A DNA stretch of 64,000 nucleotides from Streptomyces sp. ML-6 (GCF_030116705.1 NZ_JAOTIK010000001.1:3068001-3132000), one strand, 5' to 3'; positions 17,532 through 25,383 are shown, numbered from the stretch's first letter. Made by a program: numbers and translations. Notes: generated from the letters alone by a model not told the origin.

Positions 17532-18314
17532 TCAACCACCCCATGCGACAAGGTCGTTGCCGGTCCAGTGCTTGACTTCGCTGTCGACCCCGTCGTAACT
17601 GCCGGAGTCGGCGGTGGCCGCCACCGCGTAGTCATCCGCGGCCGGATCCAGGGACTGCACACCGCACTGCTCGTCCCGGCCCGGGACGAGGGACAGTTCG
17701 CAGCTGTGTCTGCTCCCGATGACCGGCTTGTCGACACTCTGATCCGCTCCTTTGTCGAAGCGGTACAGCCAGTAGTGAATGGTGATCTTCTGGGCGCGCT
17801 TCACCTGGACCCTGACGGTGTACTGAAGGGTGCCGTCGGCGGCGCGGAAACAGGGCCGCAGCCCGTAACCGTACGAGGTCGGGTACTTGAAACCGGCTTC
17901 CTTGCACATCCATTCGCCGACCGGCGAGATCCTGGCCTTCCCTTCCTTGGAAGGGGTGGTCCTGGGCGACGGATCGGCGGGCGGAGGATCGGCGGAGGGC
18001 GGATCGGGCGGTGTGGCCGACTTCTTGGAGGACGGCGACGCCGATACCGAGGGCGTGGGGGCGTACGAGCCCGAAGGCGCGCCGGCGAACGGGGACCGGT
18101 GCTCGTTGCCGCGCCCCACGAAGTCCCGCAGCAGCACACCGCCCGCCACGGCCACCACCGCGGTGGCCGCGACGACCACGACCGCGCCCAGGACGACGCC
18201 ACGACGCCGGCGAGGGGGCGGCGGGGGATTGATGATGTTCCCGAACTGCGTGACGTTCGAGACGCCTCCGCTGCCCGCGATGTTGCGCTGGGACGACGGC
18301 TCCTCCACGCTCAC
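17532..18314 (-). CDS. Single-pass membrane protein with N-terminal amyloid-like motif and external Cys-rich domain
   Basis: 260 aa, GTG at 18314. Residues 11-27 read NIAGSGGVSNVTQFGNI and closely match the C-terminus of the protein encoded just upstream. Then come PPPPP, RRRR and a transmembrane helix at about 40-62; the positive-inside rule puts the N-terminal motif in the cytoplasm. A Ser/Pro/Asp linker (about 65-125) leads to an external domain (about 126-260) with four cysteines (in EWMC, LRPC, RHSC, DEQC) that could form two disulfides. The start overlaps the upstream stop by 4 nt (GTGA). Layout suggests an extracytoplasmic sensor signalling to its partner through a shared motif (inference). 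I do not recognise the external domain. Confidence 0.85.
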   Translation of the reverse strand: MSVEEPSSQRNIAGSGGVSNVTQFGNIINPPPPPRRRRGVVLGAVVVVAATAVVAVAGGVLLRDFVGRGNEHRSPFAGAPSGSYAPTPSVSASPSSKKSATPPDPPSADPPPADPSPRTTPSKEGKARISPVGEWMCKEAGFKYPTSYGYGLRPCFRAADGTLQYTVRVQVKRAQKITIHYWLYRFDKGADQSVDKPVIGSRHSCELSLVPGRDEQCGVQSLDPAADDYAVAATADSGSYDGVDSEVKHWTGNDLVAWGG

Positions 18315-18760
18315 GGACGCGCCGCCCCGCCATCGCCGACATGGATGTCACCGTGCTGGCTGATGTACTGGACCCCACCGCTCTGCGCGATGTTGGTCTG
18401 CCCCGACGACTGCGGGCCCGCGGGCAGCTGCGCCTGCACGTGACGGATCAGGGCGGCAAACTCCTGCGCCGCTTCGGGATTGGCCGCGAGCAGAACACCC
18501 AACCGGCTGGCCCAGAGACCTTCGAGCTGCCGTCGCACCTCGTCGCGGTCGGCCGGCGGAAGCCCCTCGATCTCCGCCGCGGTGTCGTCGAGCCGGTTCC
18601 GGAGCTGCAGGCCGCGCTCCTCGTCGCCCTCGCCCCCGCCCTCGCCTCTCCCGAACAACCGCATGAAGCCGGTCCGCACCGTCTGCCACACGTCGGTCGA
18701 TGCGGCGTTGACCAATGCCGCGGCGCCTAACGCCGCCAGCTCCCCCGCTTCTCCCAGCAC
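18311..18760 (-). CDS. Small helical cytoplasmic protein with C-terminal amyloid-like motif
   Basis: 149 aa. GTG at 18760 follows AGGGGAG by 5 nt and marks the point where the frame becomes protein-like. The N-terminal half (ELAALGAAALVNAASTDVWQ, then MRLFGRGEGGGEG) matches a helical domain I have seen often in Streptomyces proteins that end in a Gly/Gln/Asn motif. Residues 40-110 are mostly helical and charged. Residues 123-139 read NIAQSGGVQYISQHGDI. The same motif opens the next protein, with 10 of 17 positions identical and three conservative. It is probably the effector or adaptor half of the pair. Confidence 0.82.
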   Translation of the reverse strand: MLGEAGELAALGAAALVNAASTDVWQTVRTGFMRLFGRGEGGGEGDEERGLQLRNRLDDTAAEIEGLPPADRDEVRRQLEGLWASRLGVLLAANPEAAQEFAALIRHVQAQLPAGPQSSGQTNIAQSGGVQYISQHGDIHVGDGGAARP

Positions 18761-18797
18761 TGCGTCTCCCCTTCTCCCGGGCTGCGCTCCGAACAAA

Positions 18798-18851
18798 ACC
18801 TGCAAGACCTGCAAAACCTGCAAGACCTGCAAGACCTGCAAGACCTGCAAG
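18798..18851. repeat. 9-bp iteron-like tandem repeat (6 copies)
   Basis: Six contiguous copies of ACCTGCAAG (the second reads ACCTGCAAA), 38-91 bp upstream of the GTG at 18760 and inside the divergent region shared with the DUF5753 gene at 19018. They are non-coding, and the location fits a multi-site operator or 5' leader element. Confidence 0.85.
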
Positions 18852-19017
18852 AAAAATAGCGTTCCTGAACCGTCTCCGCCCCACGTTGTCCGGCCGTCCC
18901 GAGAAGCCGTACACCTTCCGTTGCGCCTTGTGACGAAATCCTCACGCACTGCCACACGGATCCCTACCTTGAAAGGGTTTCCCGCCTCACGACGCACGGC
19001 ACGAAAGGTGGTCAACG

Positions 19018-19896
19018 GTGGCTACGCGCAAGGAGATCGACGGCTCGGCAGGCGTACCCCAGTTCTACGGCAAGGAACTCCGCTACCAACGGGAGAAAGC
19101 CGGAATGACCCTGGAGAAACTGGCAGAAGGCAGCTTCTACGGCATCACGCTCCTCAGCGAGATCGAGCACGGCAACCGCAGCATGCCGCCGGACCTGGCC
19201 CAGCACGCCGACCGGGTACTCGGCACGGACGGCTACTTCGCACGCGGCTGCGACGACGTACGGAAGGCCAAGCGCAAGGGCCACGCGGAATACTTCGAGC
19301 GCGTGCTGGATGCCGAGAAGCGCGCCGAGACCATCGAGGAGTGGTCACCGGGCGTCTTCCCCGGCCTGCTCCAGACAGAGGCGTACGCACGGGCCCTGTT
19401 CCATGCCGAGCGGATCCTGGAGCTCCCGGAGGAGATCGACGAAAAGGTCAACGGACGCCTGGCGCGGGCACAACTCTTCGAAGCCGATCACCGGACCCCG
19501 CAGTACTGGGCGATCCTTCCCGAATCCCTGCTGCGCCTGCCGATCCTGCCACCGCAGCAGATGGCCGAGCAGCTGGACCACATCGCCGCCCTCATCAGGA
19601 GGGGCCGGATCTTCACGCAGATCCTCCCGTGGAACGCGGGAGCGCACGCCCTGATGCTGAGCAACGCCATGGTGCTGGACTTCGCGGACGCTCCCCCGCT
19701 GGTCTACATGGAGGGCCAGCACCACGGGAATACCGTCGACGATCCGGCCCTCGTGAAGCAGTACCGGAGGTCGTACGATCTCCTGAGGGCCGCCGCCTCG
19801 CCGCCGGGGGTGTCCCTCACCATGATCGAGGAAGCGGCAGAGGACTACCGAAATGGTCTGCAGCCAGTTCGACTTGAGCGCCGTCACATGGCGTAG
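19018..19896 (+). CDS. XRE-family regulator with DUF5753 (WhiJ-like)
   Basis: 292 aa, GTG at 19018 behind GAAAGG. N-terminal XRE HTH (LRYQREKAGMTLEKLAEGSF, then LLSEIEHGNRSMPPDLA), followed by the ~190-residue DUF5753 (YFERVLDAEKRAETIEEWSP, PGLLQTEAYARAL, MVLDFADAPPLVYME, then a terminal GVSLTMIEEAAEDYR). Such proteins are nearly always encoded with a small DUF397 protein, as here (overlap at 19853), and WhiJ of S. coelicolor is the studied member. It is divergent from the amyloid-motif pair. Confidence 0.93.
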   Translation: MATRKEIDGSAGVPQFYGKELRYQREKAGMTLEKLAEGSFYGITLLSEIEHGNRSMPPDLAQHADRVLGTDGYFARGCDDVRKAKRKGHAEYFERVLDAEKRAETIEEWSPGVFPGLLQTEAYARALFHAERILELPEEIDEKVNGRLARAQLFEADHRTPQYWAILPESLLRLPILPPQQMAEQLDHIAALIRRGRIFTQILPWNAGAHALMLSNAMVLDFADAPPLVYMEGQHHGNTVDDPALVKQYRRSYDLLRAAASPPGVSLTMIEEAAEDYRNGLQPVRLERRHMA

Positions 19897-20125
19897 GAGC
19901 AGCCACAGCAACACCTCCGGCGGCAACTGCCTCGAAGTCGCGGAGGAGTTCGCCCACTGGCGCAAGAGCAGCCACAGCAACACCTCCGGCGGCGACTGCC
20001 TCGAAGTCGCGGACGGTCACCCCGGCATCGTCCCCGTCCGCGACTCCAAGCGTCCCGAGGGTCCGGTGCTCGTCGTGAACGCGTCCGCGTGGACGCCGTT
20101 CATCGAGTCCGTCAAGGCGCCCTGA
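19853..20125 (+). CDS. DUF397 small protein with internally duplicated N-terminal half
   Basis: 90 aa, ATG at 19853 inside the 3' end of the DUF5753 gene. DUF397 normally has one motif W(R/K)KSSxSxxxGxCxEVA followed by a VRDSK strand and a final W-xxFxxxVK. Here the first part occurs twice (WRRSSHSNTSGGNCLEVA and WRKSSHSNTSGGDCLEVA), then VRDSKRPEGPVL and AWTPFIESVKA. The duplication is nearly exact in DNA. DUF397 proteins act as partners or antagonists of the adjacent DUF5753 regulator. Confidence 0.92.
   Translation: MVCSQFDLSAVTWRRSSHSNTSGGNCLEVAEEFAHWRKSSHSNTSGGDCLEVADGHPGIVPVRDSKRPEGPVLVVNASAWTPFIESVKAP
19889..20013 (+). repeat. 56-bp direct repeat at 69-bp spacing within the DUF397 gene
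   Basis: 19889-19944 and 19958-20013 match except for about three positions. The 69-bp offset (23 codons) keeps the frame and duplicates the conserved SSHSNTSGG(N/D)CLEVA segment. Confidence 0.9.
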
Positions 20126-20323
20126 GCACCGCGTCGCCCTCGCTCGACCACCCGTCTCCGTCCCGACAGCCCGCGCGAAGCAGAGCCCCGCTCTCCCTCA
20201 CCCGCCTGGCAGCCCTCGGCGCCGGGCAGGAGGACACCCCGCACACCGGCCTCGGAGCCCTTCTGCCGGAGGGAGCACCGTGCCTCCCGCAGCCGGGTCT
20301 CCCACCGGGCAACAACCACGCTT

Positions 20324-20367
20324 CGGAAACACCAAGATCCCGCCCGTTCAATCAAATCGGACGGAAT
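20324..20367. repeat. Degenerate copy of the tRNA-Ala downstream region
   Basis: CGGAAAC, AAGATCCCGCCCG, then ATCGGACGG recur in the same order here and at 20691-20731, next to the tRNA. The copy here no longer forms the terminator hairpin. The spacing between copies is about 367 bp. Confidence 0.7.
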
Positions 20368-20701
20368 GCCGAGGTCTACTCCGACCCCGAACTGCTGGCC
20401 GCGCCGACTCAAGAGCAGGGCGAGGGCTACGGCCCGGTGTCGGACCCCCGGGACGTCGCATGACTGCGGGCCGCGGCGACCGCGCCGCACCCCCGGCACC
20501 ACCGCCTCAAGGGCGGCGAGGTCGGTGCCCTCCATGAGCTGGGCCATCCGGATCGAGGACATGTCGCCTTCCAGGCGTCGTTGACCACTCGCCCAGGCAC
20601 CCGGCATTGATGTGTGGATCGCCACATGCAAGCCCGCCCGGCGAAACTCCACGAGACGAATCAATGCCGACAACTGATCGCGGCCGGCCCCGGAAACGAC
20701 G

Positions 20702-20737
20702 AAGATCCCGCCCGATCTTTCGATCGGACGGGATCTT
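20702..20737 (-). terminator. Terminator hairpin downstream of tRNA-Ala
   Basis: Arms 20702-20717 and 20722-20737 pair over 15 of 16 positions with a 4-nt TTTC loop. It lies 10 bp downstream of the 3' end of the minus-strand tRNA. Confidence 0.85.
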
Positions 20738-20747
20738 GCGTTGTTGT

Positions 20748-20820
20748 GGACCTGTGGGGATTTGAACCCCAGACCCCCTCGATGCGAACGAGGTGCGCTA
20801 CCAGACTGCGCCACAGGCCC
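20748..20820 (-). tRNA. tRNA-Ala (anticodon CGC)
   Basis: 73 nt on the minus strand folds as a complete cloverleaf. The acceptor stem is GGGCCTG/CAGGTCC with the G3-U70 wobble pair that marks alanine tRNAs. The anticodon arm is CCTCG-TTCGCAT-CGAGG, giving CGC, and the T-arm contains GGTTCAAATCC. No CCA is encoded. A hairpin terminator follows. Confidence 0.98.
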
Positions 20821-20918
20821 TTGCAACGAGTGAAACTCTAGCACCCCTGATGGGGTGCTCGGAAATCCGGTCCGTGCTGGTCAGCCGAGTCGGTGTCGCG
20901 GCCGGGCCGGGAGCGGGT

Positions 20919-22046
20919 TCATTCGTTGGCGGCACGGGGCCGCTCCCCGTCCTCGTACTGGTCGAAGAGCGGGGTCCGGCCGCGGTCGCGATTGCGGCGG
21001 GACTGGGTGGTGCGCTGGCGCGGTGCCGGCTCGACGGGGGGCACGGTGGGGTGCGAGGTGCCCGTCTGGCTGGGCTCCGCGGCGCTGGAGCGGGCCGCGC
21101 TCCAGGTCTCCGGGTTGCCGACCTCGACGCCGCCCGTGGCACGCGGGGCGACCGGGGCCGTGACGTAGGTCGGCAGCGGGACCGGGACCGGCTCCCAGCT
21201 GTCGCCCTGGGCCCGGCCGCGCTCGCGCTGCTGGTCGACCCATTCCGCGTGGTCCGTCTGCTCGACCAGGGCGCGGCGGCCGGCCTCCTGCGGGGAGACC
21301 GCGGGGGCGGGTTCCGGCTCGGGGTGGCGCGCCTCGGGCTCCTCGTCGGGTTCGACGGGGGCCGTCGCCGTGGCCGGCCGGTGGCCGCGGTGACGGTTCT
21401 CACGCAGGTGCTGCGCCGCCACCTCGGCCCGTCGCCGGTCCATGGTGAAGGCGAACCGGCGCCGCTCCTGGGTCCGCAGATGCACGATGTACGCGCTCAG
21501 CAGCACGGCCGGGACCGCGGGTGCCCACAGGAAGTGGAGACCGCCGACCGCCGCCACGACCGCGCCGAGGGTGAAGGCCAGGAAGAGGACCACGGTGGTG
21601 CGCCGACGGCGCGCGAGGACCTGGAGGCGCTGGGCCCGCCGGACGCGCTCGGCGTCCGTCGCGCCCGGGCGCGGGCGGGCGCGCCGCGCGGGGACCGGCT
21701 CGGGGCGCTTCTCGGCCGCGTGCTCGGGCGCACGCGCCGGGTCGTGCACCCGTGCCTCGGTATGCGCGTCGGGCGCGGCGAAGGCCCGGACGTCCACGGA
21801 TTCCAATCGGTCCGTTTCGGCGTCCGGGTCGACGTCGGGCTCCGCCTCCTCGGCAATGCGCCCCCGCAACTCCTTGGCGTACCGGCGCTCCATTCCCGCC
21901 CGTCCGGACAGCAGCCGGATGGCGGTGCTGAAGCGTTCCGTCGGACGGGCTTCGTTGAGCTCGTCCTGCCTGCGGAGCCACATCGGCACCAAGTAGGCGG
22001 CCCAGGCCCCGACGATGACTGCGTAGATGAGGCCGCTGCTGCTCAC
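20919..22046 (-). CDS. sepX: SepX/GlpR-like membrane cell-division protein
   Basis: 375 aa, GTG at 22046. An N-terminal transmembrane helix (SGLIYAVIVGAWAAYLVPMWL) is followed by a cytoplasmic stretch with RRQDELNEARPTERFSTAIR. Two further helices lie near 155-200 (TTVVLFLAFTLGAVVAAVGG and FLWAPAVPAVLLSAYIV), then a long charged, disordered C-terminus. Streptomyces SepX, homologous to corynebacterial GlpR, has this layout and is needed for septal integrity and compartmentalisation. The neighbourhood galU, moeA/glp, rimJ matches that of glpR. GlpR binds the MoeA paralogue Glp; whether the MoeA-like protein here does the same is inference. Confidence 0.85.
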   Translation of the reverse strand: MSSSGLIYAVIVGAWAAYLVPMWLRRQDELNEARPTERFSTAIRLLSGRAGMERRYAKELRGRIAEEAEPDVDPDAETDRLESVDVRAFAAPDAHTEARVHDPARAPEHAAEKRPEPVPARRARPRPGATDAERVRRAQRLQVLARRRRTTVVLFLAFTLGAVVAAVGGLHFLWAPAVPAVLLSAYIVHLRTQERRRFAFTMDRRRAEVAAQHLRENRHRGHRPATATAPVEPDEEPEARHPEPEPAPAVSPQEAGRRALVEQTDHAEWVDQQRERGRAQGDSWEPVPVPLPTYVTAPVAPRATGGVEVGNPETWSAARSSAAEPSQTGTSHPTVPPVEPAPRQRTTQSRRNRDRGRTPLFDQYEDGERPRAANE

Positions 22047-22216
22047 ATCTCACACCGTAGAGGGGTTTGCGCGGAGGCATCCGCCAATTGGACCGGTGTG
22101 TCGCACGATCCGGCTGATATCAAGGAGTTTTTTTGTGAATGTTCGGATCGCCCGTGGAGGTTTGTGCGCGCCCGATGTCCGATCGACGACTCCAACTACC
22201 GACCAATATCGAACAC

Positions 22217-22828
22217 TTATTTTATTTCCCGTGGTGTTCCCGGCCGTTTCCGGTGCCAGCGGCGGAGCATCCCCTCGGGCACTTCCTCCGCGGTGAGCGC
22301 GTAGATCAGGTGGTCGCGCCAGGCGCCGTCGATGTGGAGATATCGCGGACGCAGTCCCTCTTCGCGGAATCCCAGTTTCTCGACGACCCTTCTGCTGGGC
22401 CCGTTCTCCGGCCGAATGCACACTTCGATGCGGTGCAGTCCGACCGTGCGGAAACAGTGGTCGACGACGAGGGCGACCGCCGTCGGCATCACGCCCCGCC
22501 CGGCCACCTCCTGGTCGACCCAGTAACCGACGTGGCCCGAGCACATCGATCCCCAGGTGATCCCGGCGACCGTCAACTGGCCCACCAGACGGCCCCGGTA
22601 CTCGATGGCGAAGGGCAGCATCCGGCCCGCGTTGGCCTCGGTGCGCAGGTGCCGGATCATCTGACGGTACGTGGGACGCCGGGCCACCGGGCCGCCCGGG
22701 GCCGGCGGCGGCACGGTCGCCTCCCAGGGCCGCAGCCACTCGCGGTTGCGCCGGTTGACCTCGCGCCACACCCGCTGGTCGCGCAGCTTGATCGGGCGCA
22801 GGACGACATCGCCGTCGCGGAGGACCAC
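22217..22828 (-). CDS. rimJ: RimJ-like ribosomal-protein alanine N-acetyltransferase
   Basis: 203 aa from GTG 22828. A CTG at 22849 that overlaps the upstream stop and has GGGAG six nt before it is a serious alternative, since related proteins begin a few residues earlier. A GNAT of the RimJ/RimL type: VVLRPIKLRDQRVWREVNRR at the start, CoA-loop region YWVDQEVAGRGVMPTAVALV, then VCIRPENGPSRRVVEKLGF. It acetylates protein N-termini (ribosomal S5 in E. coli). It is last in the galU-moeA-moaC-mog-rimJ run; sepX follows after 170 bp. Confidence 0.88.
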   Translation of the reverse strand: MVLRDGDVVLRPIKLRDQRVWREVNRRNREWLRPWEATVPPPAPGGPVARRPTYRQMIRHLRTEANAGRMLPFAIEYRGRLVGQLTVAGITWGSMCSGHVGYWVDQEVAGRGVMPTAVALVVDHCFRTVGLHRIEVCIRPENGPSRRVVEKLGFREEGLRPRYLHIDGAWRDHLIYALTAEEVPEGMLRRWHRKRPGTPREIK

Positions 22829-22845
22829 CGGCCAGGTCGAGACGT

Positions 22846-23421
22846 TCAGCTCGGGCTCCCGGGTCGGGGGTGGTCGCCGCCGCGCAGTTGGTCGACGGCG
22901 TGCACCAGGAGGCGTTCGAGGACCGCGAGGCCGTCGCGCACCCCGCCGGTGGAGCCCGGCAGGTTCACGATGAGCGTGCCGCCGGCGACGCCCGCGAGGC
23001 CCCGGGAGAGCGCGGCGGTGGGGACCTTGTCGCGGCCCTCGGCCCGGATCGCCTCGGGGATGCCGGGGATCTCGCGGTCGAGGACGCGGCGGGTGGCCTC
23101 GGGGGTGCGGTCGGTGGGTGAGATGCCCGTGCCGCCGGTGGTGACGACGACGTCGTACCCGGCGGCCACGGCGGCGCGCAGGGCCTGTTCGACCGGGTCG
23201 CCGTCGGGCACCACCTGCGGCCCGTCCACGGAAAAGCCGAGCCGGCCGAGCCCCTCGGCGACGATCGGGCCGCCCCGGTCCGCGTAGACCCCCGCCGAGG
23301 CCCGGTTGGAGGCGGTGACGACGAGGGCGGCGTACGGGGCGGTGGCGTCCAGAGCTGTGTTGTCCGGAGGGGTGTCCTCCGGAGCGGTGTCCTCCGGGTG
23401 TCCCGGTCCGGGCGCCGTCAC
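22846..23421 (-). CDS. moaB: MogA/MoaB-family molybdopterin adenylyltransferase
   Basis: 191 aa, GTG at 23421 overlapping the moaC stop. The MPT-binding fold shows AALVVTASNRASAGVYADRG, VVVTTGGTGISPTDRTPEAT and GGTLIVNLPGSTGGVRDGL. The enzyme adenylylates molybdopterin before metal insertion. An extra ~25-residue Pro/Asp/Thr-rich N-terminus precedes the fold. Part of a molybdenum-cofactor operon; a user of the cofactor is encoded 16 kb away at 39069-41459. Confidence 0.92.
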   Translation of the reverse strand: MTAPGPGHPEDTAPEDTPPDNTALDATAPYAALVVTASNRASAGVYADRGGPIVAEGLGRLGFSVDGPQVVPDGDPVEQALRAAVAAGYDVVVTTGGTGISPTDRTPEATRRVLDREIPGIPEAIRAEGRDKVPTAALSRGLAGVAGGTLIVNLPGSTGGVRDGLAVLERLLVHAVDQLRGGDHPRPGSPS

Positions 23422-23945
23422 GCGTCCGCTCCGTCCGGCTCGTCCGGCTCATGCGCTCCGGCCGCCCCGGTACGCCGGTAGTCGCCGGACTTGCCGCCGG
23501 TCTTCGTCTCGACCCGTACGTCCGTGATGACCGCGGCCTTGTCGACCGCCTTGACCATGTCGATCACGGTGAGCGCGGCGACCGAGACGGCGGTCAGGGC
23601 CTCCATCTCGACGCCGGTGCGGTCCGTGGTCCGCACCGTGGCCGTGATCTCCACCGCGTCGTCCGTGACGCCCAGGTCGACCTTCACGCCGGAGACGGCG
23701 AGCGGGTGGCAGAGCGGGATCAGGTCGGGGGTGCGCTTGGCCCCCATGATCCCGGCGATCCTGGCGGTGGCGAGGGCGTCGCCCTTGGGGACCCCCTCGC
23801 CGCGCAGCAGCTCGACCACGCGCGGCGAGACGAGCACCCGGCCGCTCGCACGGGCCGTCCGCGTGGTGACGTCCTTCTCGGAGACGTCGACCATCCGGGC
23901 CGCGCCCGCCTCGTCGATGTGCGTCAGCCTGTTCTGCGTACTCAC
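23418..23945 (-). CDS. moaC: Cyclic pyranopterin monophosphate synthase
   Basis: 175 aa, GTG at 23945. MoaC signatures: LTHIDEAGAARMVDVSEKDV at the N-terminus, AGIMGAKRTPDLIPLCHPLA, GVEMEALTAVSVAALTVIDM and KAVDKAAVI with the catalytic Lys. It converts the MoaA product to cPMP in molybdenum-cofactor synthesis. The C-terminus has about 20 extra residues (GAAGAHEPDEPDGADA). The moaB start overlaps its stop (GTGA). Confidence 0.95.
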   Translation of the reverse strand: MSTQNRLTHIDEAGAARMVDVSEKDVTTRTARASGRVLVSPRVVELLRGEGVPKGDALATARIAGIMGAKRTPDLIPLCHPLAVSGVKVDLGVTDDAVEITATVRTTDRTGVEMEALTAVSVAALTVIDMVKAVDKAAVITDVRVETKTGGKSGDYRRTGAAGAHEPDEPDGADA

Positions 23946-23981
23946 TCACTCCGCCTCGCGGTAGGGCGCCGTTCCCCGCGC

Positions 23982-24002
23982 GGCCCGCACCGGGTGCGGG
24001 CC
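23982..24002. terminator. GC hairpin between moeA and moaC
   Basis: GGCCCGCAC (23982-23990) pairs perfectly with GTGCGGGCC (23994-24002) around a 3-nt loop in the 123-bp gap between moeA and moaC. It may attenuate read-through from galU-moeA into the moaC-moaB-rimJ genes. Confidence 0.4.
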
Positions 24003-24068
24003 CGGGGCCCCGGGAGGGGTTCCCCGGGAAGGCACAGCGGCAGATACCGTACCGCCACCGCCCGGGAA

Positions 24069-25379
24069 TCAGCGGAGCAGGACCACCTCGACGTCCGTAC
24101 CGGGCTCGGCGGAGGTGACGTCCTCGGGCAGCACGATCAGCGCGTCCGCACGGGCGAGCGCGGCGATCAGATGCGAACCGGCACCGCCGACGGGGGTGAC
24201 CGTACCGGCCTCCTCGTCGTACGTGCCGCGCAGGAACTGGCGGCGGCCGGCCGGGGAGGTCAGCGCCTTCTCGACGTCGAGGGCGGCCCGGACGGTGGGG
24301 CGGTTCACGTCCGGGAGGCCCATCAGGGCCCGGATCGCGGGCCGCACGAACAGCTCGAAGGAGACGTACGAGGAGACGGGGTTGCCCGGGAGCGCCAGCA
24401 GCGGGGTGTGGTCGGGGCCGATCGAGCCGAAGCCCTGCGGCTTGCCCGGCTGCATGGCGAGCTTGCGGAAGTCGATGCCGCCGCCCGGCTCGTCCTCGTC
24501 GCCCACCGAGGACAGGGCCTCCTTGACGACGTCGTACGCGCCGACGCTGACGCCGCCGGTGGTGACGACGATGTCGGCGCGGATCAGCTGGTCCTCGATC
24601 GTGGCGCGCAGGGTGTCGGCGTCGTCGGTGACGGCGCCGACCCGGTAGGCGATCGCTCCGGCGTCCCTGGCGGCGGCCGTGAGCGCAAAGCTGTTCGAGT
24701 CGTAGATCCGGCCGGGGGTCAGCTCCTCGCCGGGCTGCACCAGTTCGCTGCCGGTGGAGATGACGACGACGCGCGGCCGGGGCCGCACCTTCACCGTCGC
24801 ACGGCCGATCGCGGCGAGCAGGCCGATCTGCGGCGGGCCGATCACCGACCCGGCCTTCAGCGCCAGATCGCCCGGCTTCACGTCGCTGCCGCGGGCCCGG
24901 ACGTGGGCGCGGGCCTCGACGGGGCGGTGCACCCGGACCTCGCCGCCCGCGTCCTGCGGGGCGTCACGGTGGGCGCGCATGGTGTCGACGGGGCCGGCAC
25001 CCGTACCCCCGTCGGTCCACTCGACCGGGACCACGGCCTCGGCCCCGGCCGGCAGCGGGGCGCCGGTCATGATGCGGGCGGCCTCGCCGGGGCCGACCCC
25101 GCGGCCCTCGGGCAGCCCGTCGCTCCCGGCCGCGACGTCACCGATGACCGTGAGCACCGCGGGGAACTCCTCGTCGGCGCCCTCGACATCGGCGACCCGG
25201 ACCGCGTACCCGTCCATCGAGCTGTTGTCGAAGGGCGGCAGGGCGACCTCCACCATGACGTCCTCGACGAGGACGCAGCCCTGGGCGTCGTGCAACTGCA
25301 ACTCGATGGGTTCGAGCGGGTGCACCGCTTCGAGAATGTCTGCCAGGTGCTCGTCCACCGACCACAGCGTGTCGCTCAA
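24069..25379 (-). CDS. moeA: MoeA/gephyrin-like molybdopterin molybdenumtransferase (possible Glp)
   Basis: 436 aa from TTG at 25379 (LSDTLWSVDEHLADILEAVH); the longer frame runs into galU. Visible: PPFDNSSMDGYAVR, IMTGAPLPAGAEAVVPVEWT, VVVISTGSELVQPGEELTPG, IVVTTGGVSVGAYDVVKEAL, LLALPGNPVSSYVSFELFV. MoeA inserts molybdate into adenylylated molybdopterin. Its place between galU and rimJ/sepX matches corynebacterial glp, a MoeA paralogue that binds FtsZ and the membrane receptor GlpR. Sequence alone cannot tell a cofactor role from a division role. It starts 5 nt after the galU stop. Confidence 0.92.
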   Translation of the reverse strand: MSDTLWSVDEHLADILEAVHPLEPIELQLHDAQGCVLVEDVMVEVALPPFDNSSMDGYAVRVADVEGADEEFPAVLTVIGDVAAGSDGLPEGRGVGPGEAARIMTGAPLPAGAEAVVPVEWTDGGTGAGPVDTMRAHRDAPQDAGGEVRVHRPVEARAHVRARGSDVKPGDLALKAGSVIGPPQIGLLAAIGRATVKVRPRPRVVVISTGSELVQPGEELTPGRIYDSNSFALTAAARDAGAIAYRVGAVTDDADTLRATIEDQLIRADIVVTTGGVSVGAYDVVKEALSSVGDEDEPGGGIDFRKLAMQPGKPQGFGSIGPDHTPLLALPGNPVSSYVSFELFVRPAIRALMGLPDVNRPTVRAALDVEKALTSPAGRRQFLRGTYDEEAGTVTPVGGAGSHLIAALARADALIVLPEDVTSAEPGTDVEVVLLR

Positions 25380-25383
25380 GGTG

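Larger units (their letters stand above)
20126..20747. other. Gene-free stretch next to tRNA-Ala
   Basis: 622 bp without a convincing gene. A long minus-strand frame crosses it but runs through the tRNA and is an artefact. The region holds a decayed copy of the tRNA terminator region at 20324-20367 and the intact copy at 20691-20737. It may be the scar of a lost integrated element. Confidence 0.55.

Noticed and set aside
18311..19015. Long version of the small motif protein starting near 19015
   Set aside because: The extra part translates the 9-bp repeat (LQVLQVL) and the divergent promoter; the GTG at 18760 has a proper ribosome site.
20017..20844. 276-codon minus-strand frame through the tRNA-Ala region
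   Set aside because: It reads through the tRNA (AQSGSAPRSHRGG-type artefact well known from tRNA sense translation) and has no ribosome site or family resemblance.
21400..22080. Second minus-strand frame over sepX
   Set aside because: Frame-shifted shadow of sepX with no membrane segments.
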